From Citrifermentans bremense R1 (GTDB lineage Bacteria; Desulfobacterota; Desulfuromonadia; Geobacterales; Geobacteraceae), in the NCBI RefSeq assembly GCF_000426865.1, contig NZ_AUGE01000028.1:1-50197 (forward strand): DNA of 50,197 nucleotides. Direction: 5' to 3'. The notes under the pieces were generated by a model that was not told where the DNA came from, made no database searches, and saw only the letters and a program-made list of their open reading frames with translations. This document shows, one piece after another, positions 18,693 through 27,826 of this stretch. The translations under genes and the position numbers were made by a program. The first letter of the stretch is position 1. The number at the start of each line of letters is the position of its first letter.

Positions 18693-19160
18693 CTAGACAA
18701 GACCTTCCCCGACCAAGAGGGCGAAGATCTCGCGCTCCTTCGCCTCCATGCGGGCCGCCTCAGCCTCGCCGCTTCTTTCGTGATCGTATCCGGTGATGTG
18801 CAGGATGCCGTGCATAAGCAGGAAGTAGAGGCGGCTTAGGAAGGTCTCCCCCGCCTCCTCCGCCTCGCGGAGGGCGGTGTCCACCGAGATCACCACGTCC
18901 CCCAAAAGCTCCGGGTTGACTGCGCCGAACTCCCCTTCCTGCATGGCGAACGAAATCACGTTGGTCGCCTTGTCCCGCCCCAGGTAATCGCGGTTGATGA
19001 CCCTGATGGCGCGGTCGCCGACGATGCTGATGGAGAGTTCCGCCTCAGGACATCCCAAGGCGTCTAAGATCCTCTGCGCCACCTTTCGCAACGCCGTCGT
19101 CCCGACCGGGATCCGCCTTTGGCGGTTCGCTATCGCAATCCTCTGGGCACTTCTTGACAA
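18693..19160 (-). CDS. ybeY: endoribonuclease YbeY (rRNA maturation factor)
   Basis: A 155-residue zinc endoribonuclease involved in 16S 3' maturation and ribosome quality control. The UPF0054 motif HGILHITGYDH supplies His117, His121 and His127, and NRDYLGRDKATNVISFA is conserved. The start is TTG with AAGGAG seven bases before it, and the N-terminal NRQRR segment is typical, so the start is well supported. This puts the first 116 bases inside the 3' end of the upstream HD gene in another frame, an unusually long overlap. Confidence 0.93.
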   Translation of the reverse strand: MSRSAQRIAIANRQRRIPVGTTALRKVAQRILDALGCPEAELSISIVGDRAIRVINRDYLGRDKATNVISFAMQEGEFGAVNPELLGDVVISVDTALREAEEAGETFLSRLYFLLMHGILHITGYDHERSGEAEAARMEAKEREIFALLVGEGLV

Positions 19161-21414
19161 TGTTCTTCTCCTTGTAGGCCGGCTCCGGGTAGTCTATGCG
19201 CTGGTGGTAGATCCCGGCGAGTATCTGGTTGAAACTCTTGGCTATCTCGTGCAGGTTCTTGAGCGTCAGCTCGCACTCGTCGAGCTGCCCGTCGATGAAG
19301 ATGTTGTTGATGATCTTCTGCACCATCCCCTGGATCCTGGCCGGGGTCGGGTCGGTGAGGGTGCGCGAGGCGGCCTCGACGCAGTCCGCCAGGAGCACGA
19401 GGCCGGCTTCCCTGGTCTGCGGCTTGGGGCCGGGGTAGCGGAAGTCCCGCTCCTCCACCGGCGGGGCGCCCGGGGTCTCCAGCCCCTTCGCCTTCAGGTA
19501 GAAGTAGCTGATCAGGGAGGTGCCGTGGGACTGGCGGATGATCTCGATGATCGGCTGCCCTACCCGGTGCTCCTTGGCGAGCTCCACCCCTTCCTTCATG
19601 TGCGAAATGAGGATCAGTGCGCTCATGCTCGGGGAGAGCTTGTCGTGGCGGTTCTCGCCGTCGCGGATGTTCTCGATGAAGTACTGCGGCTTCTTGAGCT
19701 TGCCGACGTCGTGGTAGTACGCGGCTACCCGGGCCAGGAGCGGGTTCGCGTTGATGGCCTCGGCTCCCGCCTCCACCATGTTCCCCACGAGCACGCTATG
19801 GTGGTAGGTCCCGGGGGCGCGGATCATCAGCTCGCGCAGAAGCGGCGAATTTAGGTTGGCGAGTTCGAGGAGCTTCACGTCCGTCGTGTACTGGAAGAGC
19901 GCCTCGATGAGCGGGATGGTTCCCGAGGCGAAGACCGCGTTGATGAGGCCCCCCAGAAGGGCGAAGGCTACGCAGTATACGGTCTGCAACGAGAAATGGC
20001 TGTCGCTGTAGACGTAGAAGCAGACGGCAAGCGCCATGTTGACCACGCTCACCTTGAAACCGGCGCTGTAGATGGTCCCGCGCTCCTTGCACTGGCGCAC
20101 GCCGTGAGCCCCGACGATACCCCCCAAGAGGGCGTAGATCACCACCAGCAGCGAGTTGTTAAGCATGATGCCGGTGAGGGGGGCGGTGACGGCGCAGTAA
20201 ACCAGCGCGACCTCGGAGTTAAGGATGATCCTCACGATGATGGCGCTGGCGGCAAAGGGGAAGACGTAGAAATAGCTGGCGGTGTCGATGCTGGGAAAGA
20301 GTCCCCCCATGGCGGTGGAGACGGCGGAGACCAGCTTCAGCACCGCGAAGTTCCCCACCGTCAAGAGCGACAAAAGCAGGATGTCCTTGTTGCTCGGGTT
20401 GAACTTGCGGATGTTCTTGCGGCCGAAGCGAAACGGTACGTAGCAGAGCACGACGACCAGCCCGAAGATCCCCAGCCCGGTAAGGATCGGGGCGCGGCTC
20501 TTCGCCTTGTAGATCTTCTCCAGCTTCATCGCCTGCTCGGAGGTGACCCGCTCCCCGACCCGGACGATCATCTCGCCGCGTTTCATCTTGAAAAGGACCG
20601 GGCGTACCGCGGCGCGCGCCTCGCTTTTCTTGTCGTCGGTGAGGTTGCGGTCGAAGCTCAGGTTGGGGGCGATCATCCGCTGCGCCACCTTCCTGAGAAT
20701 TTCGAGGTCATGCGCCGAGGCGCCCTGGGTCAGGTAGACGCCGCTAAAGGCGCGCCTGGCCGCGGGGAGGTCGATGCTGGATGAGTAGTCTCCTCCCGCC
20801 ACTTCCTGCCGCGTGGTCTCGTCCAGTACTACGATGCCGTGGCGCAGATCCGCGGCGAAATTGGAGCGGTCGGCGACGATACGCTGACGGTAAATGGGGG
20901 CGAGCTGCCTTCCCAGATCGGAGAGAAAGGCACGCTCCTGCCTGATCCGCGACAGCGCCCCGAATTCCTGGGTCGAGATGTCGACCCCCAGGACGCCGGC
21001 GATGGCGTTGCGGCGCGCCTCCCCCTGCCCGGAATCGCGCATGAGTTCCAGCGCCTCCTCGAAGCGGCGCACCAGGTCTATGTTTCCGTTTTGGGCGAGA
21101 CTGTAGATAAACGGGGCCACGGCCTCGGCCTCGGCGCGCTTTTTCTCGGTGAGCAGGAGATCCTCGATGAGGTAATCCTGGGTGGCGCGGATATCCGAAG
21201 TAGCGATGTCGCCTTCGCGGTAGTTGACCGTGAGGAACTGCGGGCTCGGGATGATGAGCAGGGTGAGGAATAAGGCTGTGAGGAAGAGCATGATAAAGCG
21301 GCTGCGCTTTTCATACTTGTCACAGGAGAAGCCTTCGGCAACTGCTTCCAACCATCTGTCACAGAGCCGGATGAGTGAGCTCTTCTGTTTTTTGTCGCCG
21401 CTTTCGGTGGGCAT
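19045..21414 (-). CDS. 7TM-HD receptor-type hydrolase (PgpH-like c-di-AMP phosphodiesterase family)
   Basis: A 789-residue membrane protein: one N-terminal transmembrane helix (about 40-56), an extracytoplasmic 7TMR-HDED domain (to about 305), seven membrane helices (about 308-500), and a cytoplasmic HD domain with TYHHS (His538), YYHDVGKLKKP (His568-Asp569), DKLSPSMSALIL and RQSHGTSLISYFY. Listeria PgpH of this architecture hydrolyses c-di-AMP. Whether this host makes c-di-AMP cannot be judged here. A frame of 20 more codons exists upstream, but its TTG lies inside the -10 box, so the ATG at 21414 is preferred. The C-terminal tail beyond HQRIDYPE overlaps ybeY. Confidence 0.92.
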   Translation of the reverse strand: MPTESGDKKQKSSLIRLCDRWLEAVAEGFSCDKYEKRSRFIMLFLTALFLTLLIIPSPQFLTVNYREGDIATSDIRATQDYLIEDLLLTEKKRAEAEAVAPFIYSLAQNGNIDLVRRFEEALELMRDSGQGEARRNAIAGVLGVDISTQEFGALSRIRQERAFLSDLGRQLAPIYRQRIVADRSNFAADLRHGIVVLDETTRQEVAGGDYSSSIDLPAARRAFSGVYLTQGASAHDLEILRKVAQRMIAPNLSFDRNLTDDKKSEARAAVRPVLFKMKRGEMIVRVGERVTSEQAMKLEKIYKAKSRAPILTGLGIFGLVVVLCYVPFRFGRKNIRKFNPSNKDILLLSLLTVGNFAVLKLVSAVSTAMGGLFPSIDTASYFYVFPFAASAIIVRIILNSEVALVYCAVTAPLTGIMLNNSLLVVIYALLGGIVGAHGVRQCKERGTIYSAGFKVSVVNMALAVCFYVYSDSHFSLQTVYCVAFALLGGLINAVFASGTIPLIEALFQYTTDVKLLELANLNSPLLRELMIRAPGTYHHSVLVGNMVEAGAEAINANPLLARVAAYYHDVGKLKKPQYFIENIRDGENRHDKLSPSMSALILISHMKEGVELAKEHRVGQPIIEIIRQSHGTSLISYFYLKAKGLETPGAPPVEERDFRYPGPKPQTREAGLVLLADCVEAASRTLTDPTPARIQGMVQKIINNIFIDGQLDECELTLKNLHEIAKSFNQILAGIYHQRIDYPEPAYKEKNIVKKCPEDCDSEPPKADPGRDDGVAKGGAEDLRRLGMS

Positions 21415-21474
21415 TATATCTATAGTTCCCGTGTCATGAGGACAGAGGCTGCAGGTTGGCAGGCAAGGGGACAA

Positions 21475-21502
21475 TATATATCTAATGCCGGATTACTGTC
21501 AA
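21475..21502 (-). promoter_or_regulatory. pgpH-ybeY-lnt-prfB cluster promoter
   Basis: Minus strand: -35 TTGACA (21497-21502), 16-bp spacer, -10 TATATA (21475-21480), 61 bp before the chosen pgpH ATG. Downstream genes to the SPOR/NlpC gene are closely spaced on the same strand, so this may drive a long operon. Confidence 0.65.
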
Positions 21503-21567
21503 TCTAAACCAAAAACCTTGGGAACAGCAGCTCTGACAGCAAGTTAGCAAAATTTTACAAAAGTCCC

Positions 21568-21597
21568 TTCCATTTAGGTGCAGAAATGTTATATAAC
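21568..21597 (+). promoter_or_regulatory. enolase promoter candidate
   Basis: Plus strand: -35 TTCCAT (21568-21573), 18-bp spacer, -10 TATAAC (21592-21597). The -35 is weak; TATATA at 21590 is an alternative -10. Confidence 0.4.
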
Positions 21598-21651
21598 GGA
21601 ACTCAATTAAGAGGGGAGTCGTAGTCTCTTCATAATTTAAATTCAACCTAG

Positions 21652-22950
<1,299 letters not shown>

Positions 22951-22975
22951 TCGGGTCGATTCATGGCTGAAAAAA

Positions 22976-23009
22976 GGGGCGCCTCCTGACGGGGGGCGCC
23001 CCTTTTTTT
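22976..23009 (+). terminator. enolase terminator
   Basis: An 8-bp stem GGGGCGCC/GGCGCCCC (22976-22983 with 22995-23002), 11-base loop and seven T residues (23003-23009), starting 25 bp after the eno stop. Confidence 0.9.
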
Positions 23010-23105
23010 CCGCCCGCTGCGTTTTTGCAGCAGCGGCCCGCCCGGGCTTGGGGGCTCCACGCTGGCAGCGGGTGCCCGGAAGCCGGTCGGCGCACGGGGA
23101 TTCGC

Positions 23106-23134
23106 TTGCGCCTTATAGCTCATGAGGGTATACT
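23106..23134 (+). promoter_or_regulatory. promoter abutting the RluA-family gene (leaderless)
   Basis: Plus strand: -35 TTGCGC (23106-23111), 17-bp spacer, -10 TATACT (23129-23134), then 7 bases (CCGCCCC) to the ATG at 23142. The predicted transcription start coincides with the start codon. Confidence 0.6.
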
Positions 23135-23141
23135 CCGCCCC

Positions 23142-24050
23142 ATGTTAACCTACCAGATAGACGCCAAAGACCACTGCAGGCGCATGGACAGCTTCATGCG
23201 CAACCTGCTGCCGACCGCCCAGTTTTCCTACCTCAAAAAGCTGATCAGCTCCGGACACGTCAAGGTGAACGGCTCCCCCGTCGAGGCGGCGCAGCTGCTA
23301 AAGTTCGCCGACCAGGTCACGTTGAAGGAAAGTTCCAAGACCGCGGCCTTCCTGGCGCGCCTCACCCCGGAGCTCGACATACTCTTCGAGGACAGCTGGA
23401 TCATCTCGCTCAACAAGGCGCCGGGGCTGTCGGTGCACCGGACCGAGGATCCCGACGAGGTGAACCTGGTTGACCTCGCCGAGACGCTGCTGCAAAAACG
23501 CGACGGCGTCGGCAGGCTCCGGCCGGTGAACCGATTGGACAAGGGAACTTCGGGAGCCATCATCCTCGCCAAGAGCGCTGTGGCCGCCGGGATGTTCGGC
23601 AAGATGGTCCAGGAAGAGGGACTGGGCAAGCTCTACCTGGCGCTGGTGGAGGGAAAGCTCCAGAAGCAGGGCGTTATCGATGCGCCGTTGGACGGAAAGG
23701 AATCGCAGACAAGTTACCTGAGGCTTTTTCATGGGGGAGGGGTTTCGCTATTGGCGGTATACCCGATCACGGGTCGCATGCATCAGATCAGGCAGCATTT
23801 CAGGATGATCGGTCACCCGATCCTGGGGGACAAGCGCTACGGCGGGAGGGGTCTGACCGGCTTCACCGGGCACGCCCTGCATTCCTTCAAGACGACCCTG
23901 GTGCACCCGGCAACCGGCGAAGAAGTGAACATCCCGGCCCCGCTACCGGAGCAGTTGATGCGGCTCGTGTCGCGCTACAGCGCCGTGAGCGAGAAGAACC
24001 TGCTCGACACCCTGGACCAGCTGCCCGCCTCAGGCCCCCTCCCCGCCTAG
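23142..24050 (+). CDS. RluA-family 23S rRNA/tRNA pseudouridine synthase
   Basis: A 302-residue pseudouridine synthase of the RluA/RluC/RluD family. An N-terminal S4-like RNA-binding domain (about 10-65; FSYLKKLISSGHVKVNGSPV) is followed by the catalytic domain with RPVNRLDKGTSGAIILAK (nucleophile Asp133), GKLYLALVEG, TGRMHQIRQHF and GHPILGDKRYGG. The exact target uridine cannot be told from sequence. No ribosome-binding site is seen at a proper distance from the ATG, and the promoter ends 7 bases upstream, so translation is probably leaderless. The open frame extends 39 codons further upstream, but these lie before the predicted transcription start and lack homology. Confidence 0.92.
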   Translation: MLTYQIDAKDHCRRMDSFMRNLLPTAQFSYLKKLISSGHVKVNGSPVEAAQLLKFADQVTLKESSKTAAFLARLTPELDILFEDSWIISLNKAPGLSVHRTEDPDEVNLVDLAETLLQKRDGVGRLRPVNRLDKGTSGAIILAKSAVAAGMFGKMVQEEGLGKLYLALVEGKLQKQGVIDAPLDGKESQTSYLRLFHGGGVSLLAVYPITGRMHQIRQHFRMIGHPILGDKRYGGRGLTGFTGHALHSFKTTLVHPATGEEVNIPAPLPEQLMRLVSRYSAVSEKNLLDTLDQLPASGPLPA

Positions 24051-24051
24051 C

Positions 24052-24711
24052 TCACCAGCCGTGCTCGCCGATCAGCGGCACGAACCGAACCGGGCAGAGC
24101 TGCTCATGGCGGAAATGCCCATCACGCGTCCGGCGCACCCGCACCAGCTCCTGCAGGTGCTGGGTGGGGCCGACCGGTATCACCAGCCTCCCCAAGGGCG
24201 CCAGCTGGTCCAGCAACTCGCGCGGCACTTCGGGCGCCCCCGCAGTCACCACGATGGCGTCGTAGGGCGCGTGTTCCTCCCACCCCAGCGTGCCGTCCCC
24301 GAGATGGACGGTGACGTTGCCGTAGCCAAGCTCTTTGAGCCTCGCCCGCGCCCCCGCTGCCAGGGAGGGGATGCGCTCCACCGTGTAGACCTGGGCGGCG
24401 CAACGGCTAAGAACCGCCGCGGCATAGCCTGAACCGGTGCCGATCTCGAGCACCCGCTCCCTGCCCAGCAACTCGAGCGCCTCGATCATGTAGGCGACGA
24501 TGTAGGGCTGCGAGATGGTCTGCCCCTCCGCGATGGGGAGCGGACCGTCGTCGTAGGCAAAAAGTTCCATCCCCAAGGGGAGAAAGGCTTCCCTGGGAAC
24601 CTCCCGCATCGCCTGCATCACGGCCGCGTCGCGAATCCCCCGCGCGGCAAGGTGCTCGCTCAACATCCGCTCCTTCCTGGCCTCCATCGCTCTTTTCGGG
24701 TCGACAGTCAT
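24052..24711 (-). CDS. pcm: protein-L-isoaspartate O-methyltransferase
   Basis: A 219-residue SAM-dependent enzyme that methylates L-isoaspartyl residues to start their repair. Signature segments: AEGQTISQPYIVAYM (about 61-75), the SAM loop VLEIGTGSGYAAAVL (87-101), DGTLGWEEHAPYDAIVVTAGAPEVP and LVIPVG. The open frame runs 43 codons further, but the ATG chosen has an excellent GGAGGAGGT site and matches the family start. Convergent with the RluA-family gene, with one base between the two stop codons. Confidence 0.93.
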   Translation of the reverse strand: MTVDPKRAMEARKERMLSEHLAARGIRDAAVMQAMREVPREAFLPLGMELFAYDDGPLPIAEGQTISQPYIVAYMIEALELLGRERVLEIGTGSGYAAAVLSRCAAQVYTVERIPSLAAGARARLKELGYGNVTVHLGDGTLGWEEHAPYDAIVVTAGAPEVPRELLDQLAPLGRLVIPVGPTQHLQELVRVRRTRDGHFRHEQLCPVRFVPLIGEHGW

Positions 24712-24843
24712 ACCTCCTCCCAAGGTGCAAATGGGAACATACAGCAATCGGCAGACAACGGGGCTGGCCTGACAGTCACAGCCCGATTTCAACAGCCGCC
24801 ATTCTGGCATCAGATGCCCCCCGTACAGCTTTAGCGGCATCTA

Positions 24844-24871
24844 ATCTTATACGGAAGCGTGGCCCATTCAA
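24844..24871 (-). promoter_or_regulatory. pcm promoter
   Basis: Minus strand: -35 TTGAAT (24866-24871), 16-bp spacer, -10 TAAGAT (24844-24849). Back to back with the noncoding-RNA promoter starting at 24876. Confidence 0.5.
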
Positions 24872-24875
24872 GTTG

Positions 24876-24904
24876 TTGACTCTTTTTTGGGGCGAGCGTA
24901 GACT
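24876..24904 (+). promoter_or_regulatory. promoter of candidate noncoding RNA
   Basis: Plus strand: -35 TTGACT (24876-24881), 17-bp spacer, -10 TAGACT (24899-24904). Expected start near 24911. Confidence 0.55.
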
Positions 24905-24910
24905 AAAATC

Positions 24911-25363
24911 ATAGCAGAGAGGTCTTTGAAATAGCTCTGGAGTACAGGTACAGAGGCAGCATGAGGTTACCCTGATTATTCCACACTTACAATTTCCCAG
25001 GTTTCAGACGCGGTGTGCAATTCCCTGAAGTAAAAGGAATTACCTAAAGCGTTTTCCGGGGAGATGCTTCACAAAAGAGCGTGGTCTCACCAACCTCTAC
25101 CGTACTTTGGAGCTCATAACTGGCGCTTAAGGAGATCAAGCCGATTGGCCTAAAATAATCACATCCGCCATGCGCGTTTAAACCGCTTCAAAAAGGGGGA
25201 GTAAACGGAGTGCAACGGGTGGCATGGTCAGTAGAGAGCATGCGCATCGACACCACCTGCAATCGTTCCCACCGACGGATATGTGTAAAGGATTCTCCGC
25301 GGTTAAGCGCCAGTTATATTTCTGGGGAAAAGGTCCAGTGATTTCATTCACTGGGCCTTTTTT
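24911..25363 (+). ncRNA. candidate structured noncoding RNA, about 450 nt
   Basis: Between a good promoter and a textbook terminator there is no plausible protein gene; the frames crossing it have no homology and the best one reads through the terminator. The 3' half is framed by a perfect 15-bp inverted repeat (25116-25130 with 25303-25317) that extends inward as GGAGA/TCTCC (25131-25135 with 25294-25298), then ACATCCG with CGGATATGT and ATGCGC with GCGCAT, giving a long interrupted hairpin of about 200 nt. The 5' half has nested pairings (AGGT/ACCT, ATTCC/GGAAT, CACAC/GTGTG between 24966 and 25040). The shape recalls 6S RNA, but I could not match 6S, tmRNA, RNase P, SRP or a known riboswitch. 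It may be one RNA or two processed RNAs. Confidence 0.55.
25330..25363 (+). terminator. terminator of candidate noncoding RNA
   Basis: A 12-bp stem (25330-25341 with 25348-25359, one G-T pair), 6-base loop, ending in a run of six T (25358-25363). No upstream plus-strand protein gene is available for it to serve. Confidence 0.9.
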
Positions 25364-25535
25364 CGTTTCCACTCCGCATCGGGGCATGCCCCGGTTGCCG
25401 CTGCTCAAACCGGGACAACTTGTCGGTATCTGAGAAAAGGTCCGGGAAGCTGGGCCGACTGGAGGGACCCCATCCGGAAGATCGATCGACTCAGGCATGA
25501 AATCTCGGGCAGTAAAATGCGGGGTATGATCGGGA

Positions 25536-25544
25536 TGCTATACT
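25536..25544 (+). promoter_or_regulatory. extended -10 promoter of BCAM0308-like gene
   Basis: TGCTATACT is an extended -10 (TGn + TATACT), 41 bp upstream of the ATG at 25586. No good -35 is seen. The stretch 25364-25535 holds nothing else I recognise. Confidence 0.5.
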
Positions 25545-25585
25545 GTGGTGGCTTTAAAGGAATCTAACGCAACACGGAGGTAGCC

Positions 25586-26077
25586 ATGCCACGAGGTGCC
25601 AGAATAACCATGGAGGAAAAGGGACAAAGGGCGGTACGGAGCTTGGAGCCTTACCTGTCCAAAGGCGGACTCCAGGAGGGAACCGTATGCAAGGGGTGCG
25701 GCATCGTCTACCGCAACAAGAGATGGCAGATTGAAACCACCCCCGGCGCACATAGCGGCGAGGTGTTCTGCCCGGCCTGCCAGCGCATCCAGGGGGAGGA
25801 CCCGGCGGGAGTGGTGACGCTGTCCGGCCCTTACCTGGCGCAGCACAGGGAAGAGATACTCAACAGCATCAAGCAGCAGGAGTCCAAGCACCGCGAGAAA
25901 AACCCGCTGGGGCGCATCATGGAGATCAAGGAGGAGAACGGCCAGATCACCGTTACTACTACCGAGGACAAGCTGGCCCAAAAGATAGGTAGGGAGATCT
26001 ACAAGTCTCAGCGAGGCGAGCTTCACTACCAATGGAGCCACGACCAGCGCATGGTCCGGGTGGCGTGGAAGCGTTAG
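25586..26077 (+). CDS. BCAM0308-like zinc-binding protein
   Basis: A 163-residue soluble basic protein. Two CxxC pairs (Cys35/Cys38 in CKGCGI and Cys62/Cys65 in CPACQR) form a probable zinc ribbon, followed by a helical linker and a C-terminal beta/alpha domain (ITVTTTEDKLAQKIGREIYK, LHYQWSHDQRMVRVAWKR) reminiscent of an NMD3-like/RNA-binding fold. It resembles proteins annotated as BCAM0308 family; function not established. GGAGGTAGCC precedes the ATG. A bidirectional terminator separates it from the convergent DUF3820 gene. Confidence 0.8.
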   Translation: MPRGARITMEEKGQRAVRSLEPYLSKGGLQEGTVCKGCGIVYRNKRWQIETTPGAHSGEVFCPACQRIQGEDPAGVVTLSGPYLAQHREEILNSIKQQESKHREKNPLGRIMEIKEENGQITVTTTEDKLAQKIGREIYKSQRGELHYQWSHDQRMVRVAWKR

Positions 26078-26110
26078 GTTTTCGGTCGCCGCTCCTTCCA
26101 GTGCCACATA

Positions 26111-26146
26111 AAAAAGCCCCCCTTGCCACGGCAAGAGGGGCTTTTT
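26111..26146. terminator. bidirectional terminator
   Basis: AAAAAGCCCC and TTGCC pair with GGCAA and GGGGCTTTTT (26111-26146, a small internal mismatch). Suitable for both the plus-strand gene ending at 26077 and the minus-strand gene ending at 26153. Confidence 0.9.
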
Positions 26147-26152
26147 GTTTGG

Positions 26153-26380
26153 TTATCGCCTGCGTAAGGGGTCGAACAGGTATTCCAGCCCGTTCACCTT
26201 CACCTCGTAGATGCACTGCAGCATGGCGCCCAGTTCTCCCGCGGGAAACCCTTTCTGGCGCATCCACACCAGGTAAGGCTCCGGGAGATCAACCAGGAGG
26301 GTTCCAAGGTACTTCCCGTAAGGCATGGTCGTCTTCGCCAGCCGGAGCAGGTACCCAGGGTCAGGGACCAGATCCTCCAA
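26153..26380 (-). CDS. DUF3820 family protein
   Basis: A 75-residue protein of the DUF3820 type: TMPYGKYLGTLLVDLPEPYL is followed by VWMRQKGFPAGELG and YEVKVNGLEYLFDPL, the family's core. Function unknown; related domains occur in exonuclease and putative quorum-sensing regulator contexts. TTG start preceded by an AGGGG/TAGG stretch; no internal ATG is early enough to keep the motif. Four bases after the S1 protein stop, so very likely in the same transcript. Confidence 0.82.
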   Translation of the reverse strand: MEDLVPDPGYLLRLAKTTMPYGKYLGTLLVDLPEPYLVWMRQKGFPAGELGAMLQCIYEVKVNGLEYLFDPLRRR

Positions 26381-26384
26381 TCGC

Positions 26385-27587
26385 CTACCCCTTCAGCTTC
26401 GCCTTCAGCAAATCGCCCAGGGTACCCATCCCCTTCGGCGCTTCGGAGACGGTCTTTTTGTAGGCGTCCATGGTTTCGGCTTGCTCCTGCTCGGCGCGGC
26501 TCACCGAGGCAAGCGACAGCGAGATCCTTCTCTGCTCGCGGTCCACGCCTTCAACCTTCACCTCGACTTCCTGCCCTTCGGCAAGGACCTCGCGCGGGTG
26601 CTGAATCCTCTTGCCGGCGCCCAGCTTGGAGATGTGAATCAGGCCGTCGACGCCGCTTCCCAGCGTGACGAAGGCGCCGAACGGGGTGAGACGGGCTACC
26701 TTGCCGTTCTGGTAGGAGCCTTCCGGGAAGGCACTGGCCGCCTCTTCCCAAGGATCGGCCAGGGTGTCCTTGAGGGAGAAGGAGATGCGGTTCTTTTCCC
26801 AGTCGATCCCCTTAACCACCACTTCGACTTCCTGCCCGACGGTGAGCACGTCGCTTACGTGGTTCACCCGGGCCCAGGCCACCTCCGAAACCGGCAACAG
26901 ACCCTCGACCGCGCCGATGGAGACGAAGGCGCCGAAATCGCGCAGGGAGGTAACGGTGCCCTTGACGCGCTGCCCAACATTCAGGGTCTCTTTCAGCGCA
27001 TCCTTTTGCTGCTGCATTTCCTCTTCCAGCAGCGCGCGGTGCGAGACGACTATATTGCGGCCGTTTTCGGCGTACTCGACGATTTTGAAGGAGAGCTGCT
27101 TCCCGATGAAGGAAGCCGTATCCTCCACCCTTCTCAGGGCGATCTGCGAGAACGGGCAGAAGGCGCGCGAACCGGCGACCTTGACTTCGAAGCCGCCTTT
27201 GACCTCTTTCTCTACGGTGCCCCCGACCGGAATGCCTGCTGCGTAAGCCTCTTCCAGCTGGGCGTTGCCGGCCGACTGGCCGCTCCCGGCACCGATCTTG
27301 GTGGTGAAGCGCATTTCGTTGTTGCGCGACGAGATGAACCAGGCGGTGACCTTGTCGCCGACCTTGACGCTCACGTTGCCTTCGGCATCGGTCAGTTCCT
27401 TTATGTCCAGGACCCCTTCGCCCTTGCGACCGGTGTCCAGGAAGACCCAGTCCTTGGTGATCTTGAGGACAGTCGCCTCAACCTTGGAGCCCGGCTCGAG
27501 GCGCCCGGCATCCTTTTGGCTGCGCTCGAACAAGTCAGCAAAGCTTTCCTCTTCCGTCTCCATCTCATCCCTGTTTTCGTTATCCAT
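26385..27587 (-). CDS. S1 RNA-binding protein with four S1 domains
   Basis: A 400-residue protein with an acidic N-terminus and four S1 repeats (about 32-98, 118-186, 203-272, 289-360), e.g. GSKVEATVLKITKDWVFLD, GQRVKGTVTSLRDFGAFVSI and QNGKVARLTPFGAFVTLGSG. Housekeeping S1 in proteobacteria has six repeats and about 550-570 residues; this four-repeat form is closer to the Gram-positive type and is probably an extra S1-like RNA-binding protein. ATG with GAGGT upstream. It has its own promoter and is followed at once by DUF3820. Confidence 0.88.
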   Translation of the reverse strand: MDNENRDEMETEEESFADLFERSQKDAGRLEPGSKVEATVLKITKDWVFLDTGRKGEGVLDIKELTDAEGNVSVKVGDKVTAWFISSRNNEMRFTTKIGAGSGQSAGNAQLEEAYAAGIPVGGTVEKEVKGGFEVKVAGSRAFCPFSQIALRRVEDTASFIGKQLSFKIVEYAENGRNIVVSHRALLEEEMQQQKDALKETLNVGQRVKGTVTSLRDFGAFVSIGAVEGLLPVSEVAWARVNHVSDVLTVGQEVEVVVKGIDWEKNRISFSLKDTLADPWEEAASAFPEGSYQNGKVARLTPFGAFVTLGSGVDGLIHISKLGAGKRIQHPREVLAEGQEVEVKVEGVDREQRRISLSLASVSRAEQEQAETMDAYKKTVSEAPKGMGTLGDLLKAKLKG

Positions 27588-27633
27588 TTAAGTGACCTCA
27601 TCGACGTTTTTGTTGCGCTTTCGCAACCCGTGG

Positions 27634-27663
27634 AGCATACAGGTGACCCCGCACCCTTGTCAA
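27634..27663 (-). promoter_or_regulatory. S1-protein gene promoter
   Basis: Minus strand: -35 TTGACA (27658-27663), 18-bp spacer, -10 TATGCT (27634-27639), 46 bp before the ATG. Confidence 0.7.
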
Positions 27664-27826
27664 CCACGTTTGAGCAGACAGAGGTCCAGTTTTGGCATTA
27701 TTTATCAGGGGTATTGCCGCACGTCTAAGCAAATTCGCTCATGAAATTAAAGTTACCGCTGCTCCCCTCCGATAGGTCCTGTGATGCTTGAGGAAAACAT
27801 CACTTTGCTATACCAGGAGGAACAGC

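Noticed and set aside
24911-25363. tmRNA, RNase P RNA, SRP RNA or a known riboswitch
   Set aside because: No tag-peptide frame or terminal CCA/tRNA-like end, no RNase P core (GAGGAAAGTCC), no SRP GGAAG loop and no T-box, TPP, cobalamin or GEMM core could be found. 6S remains possible but unproven.
25224-25433. 69-codon plus-strand frame in the 24.7-25.6 kb gap
   Set aside because: It reads straight through a strong rho-independent terminator, has no ribosome-binding site and no recognisable protein features.
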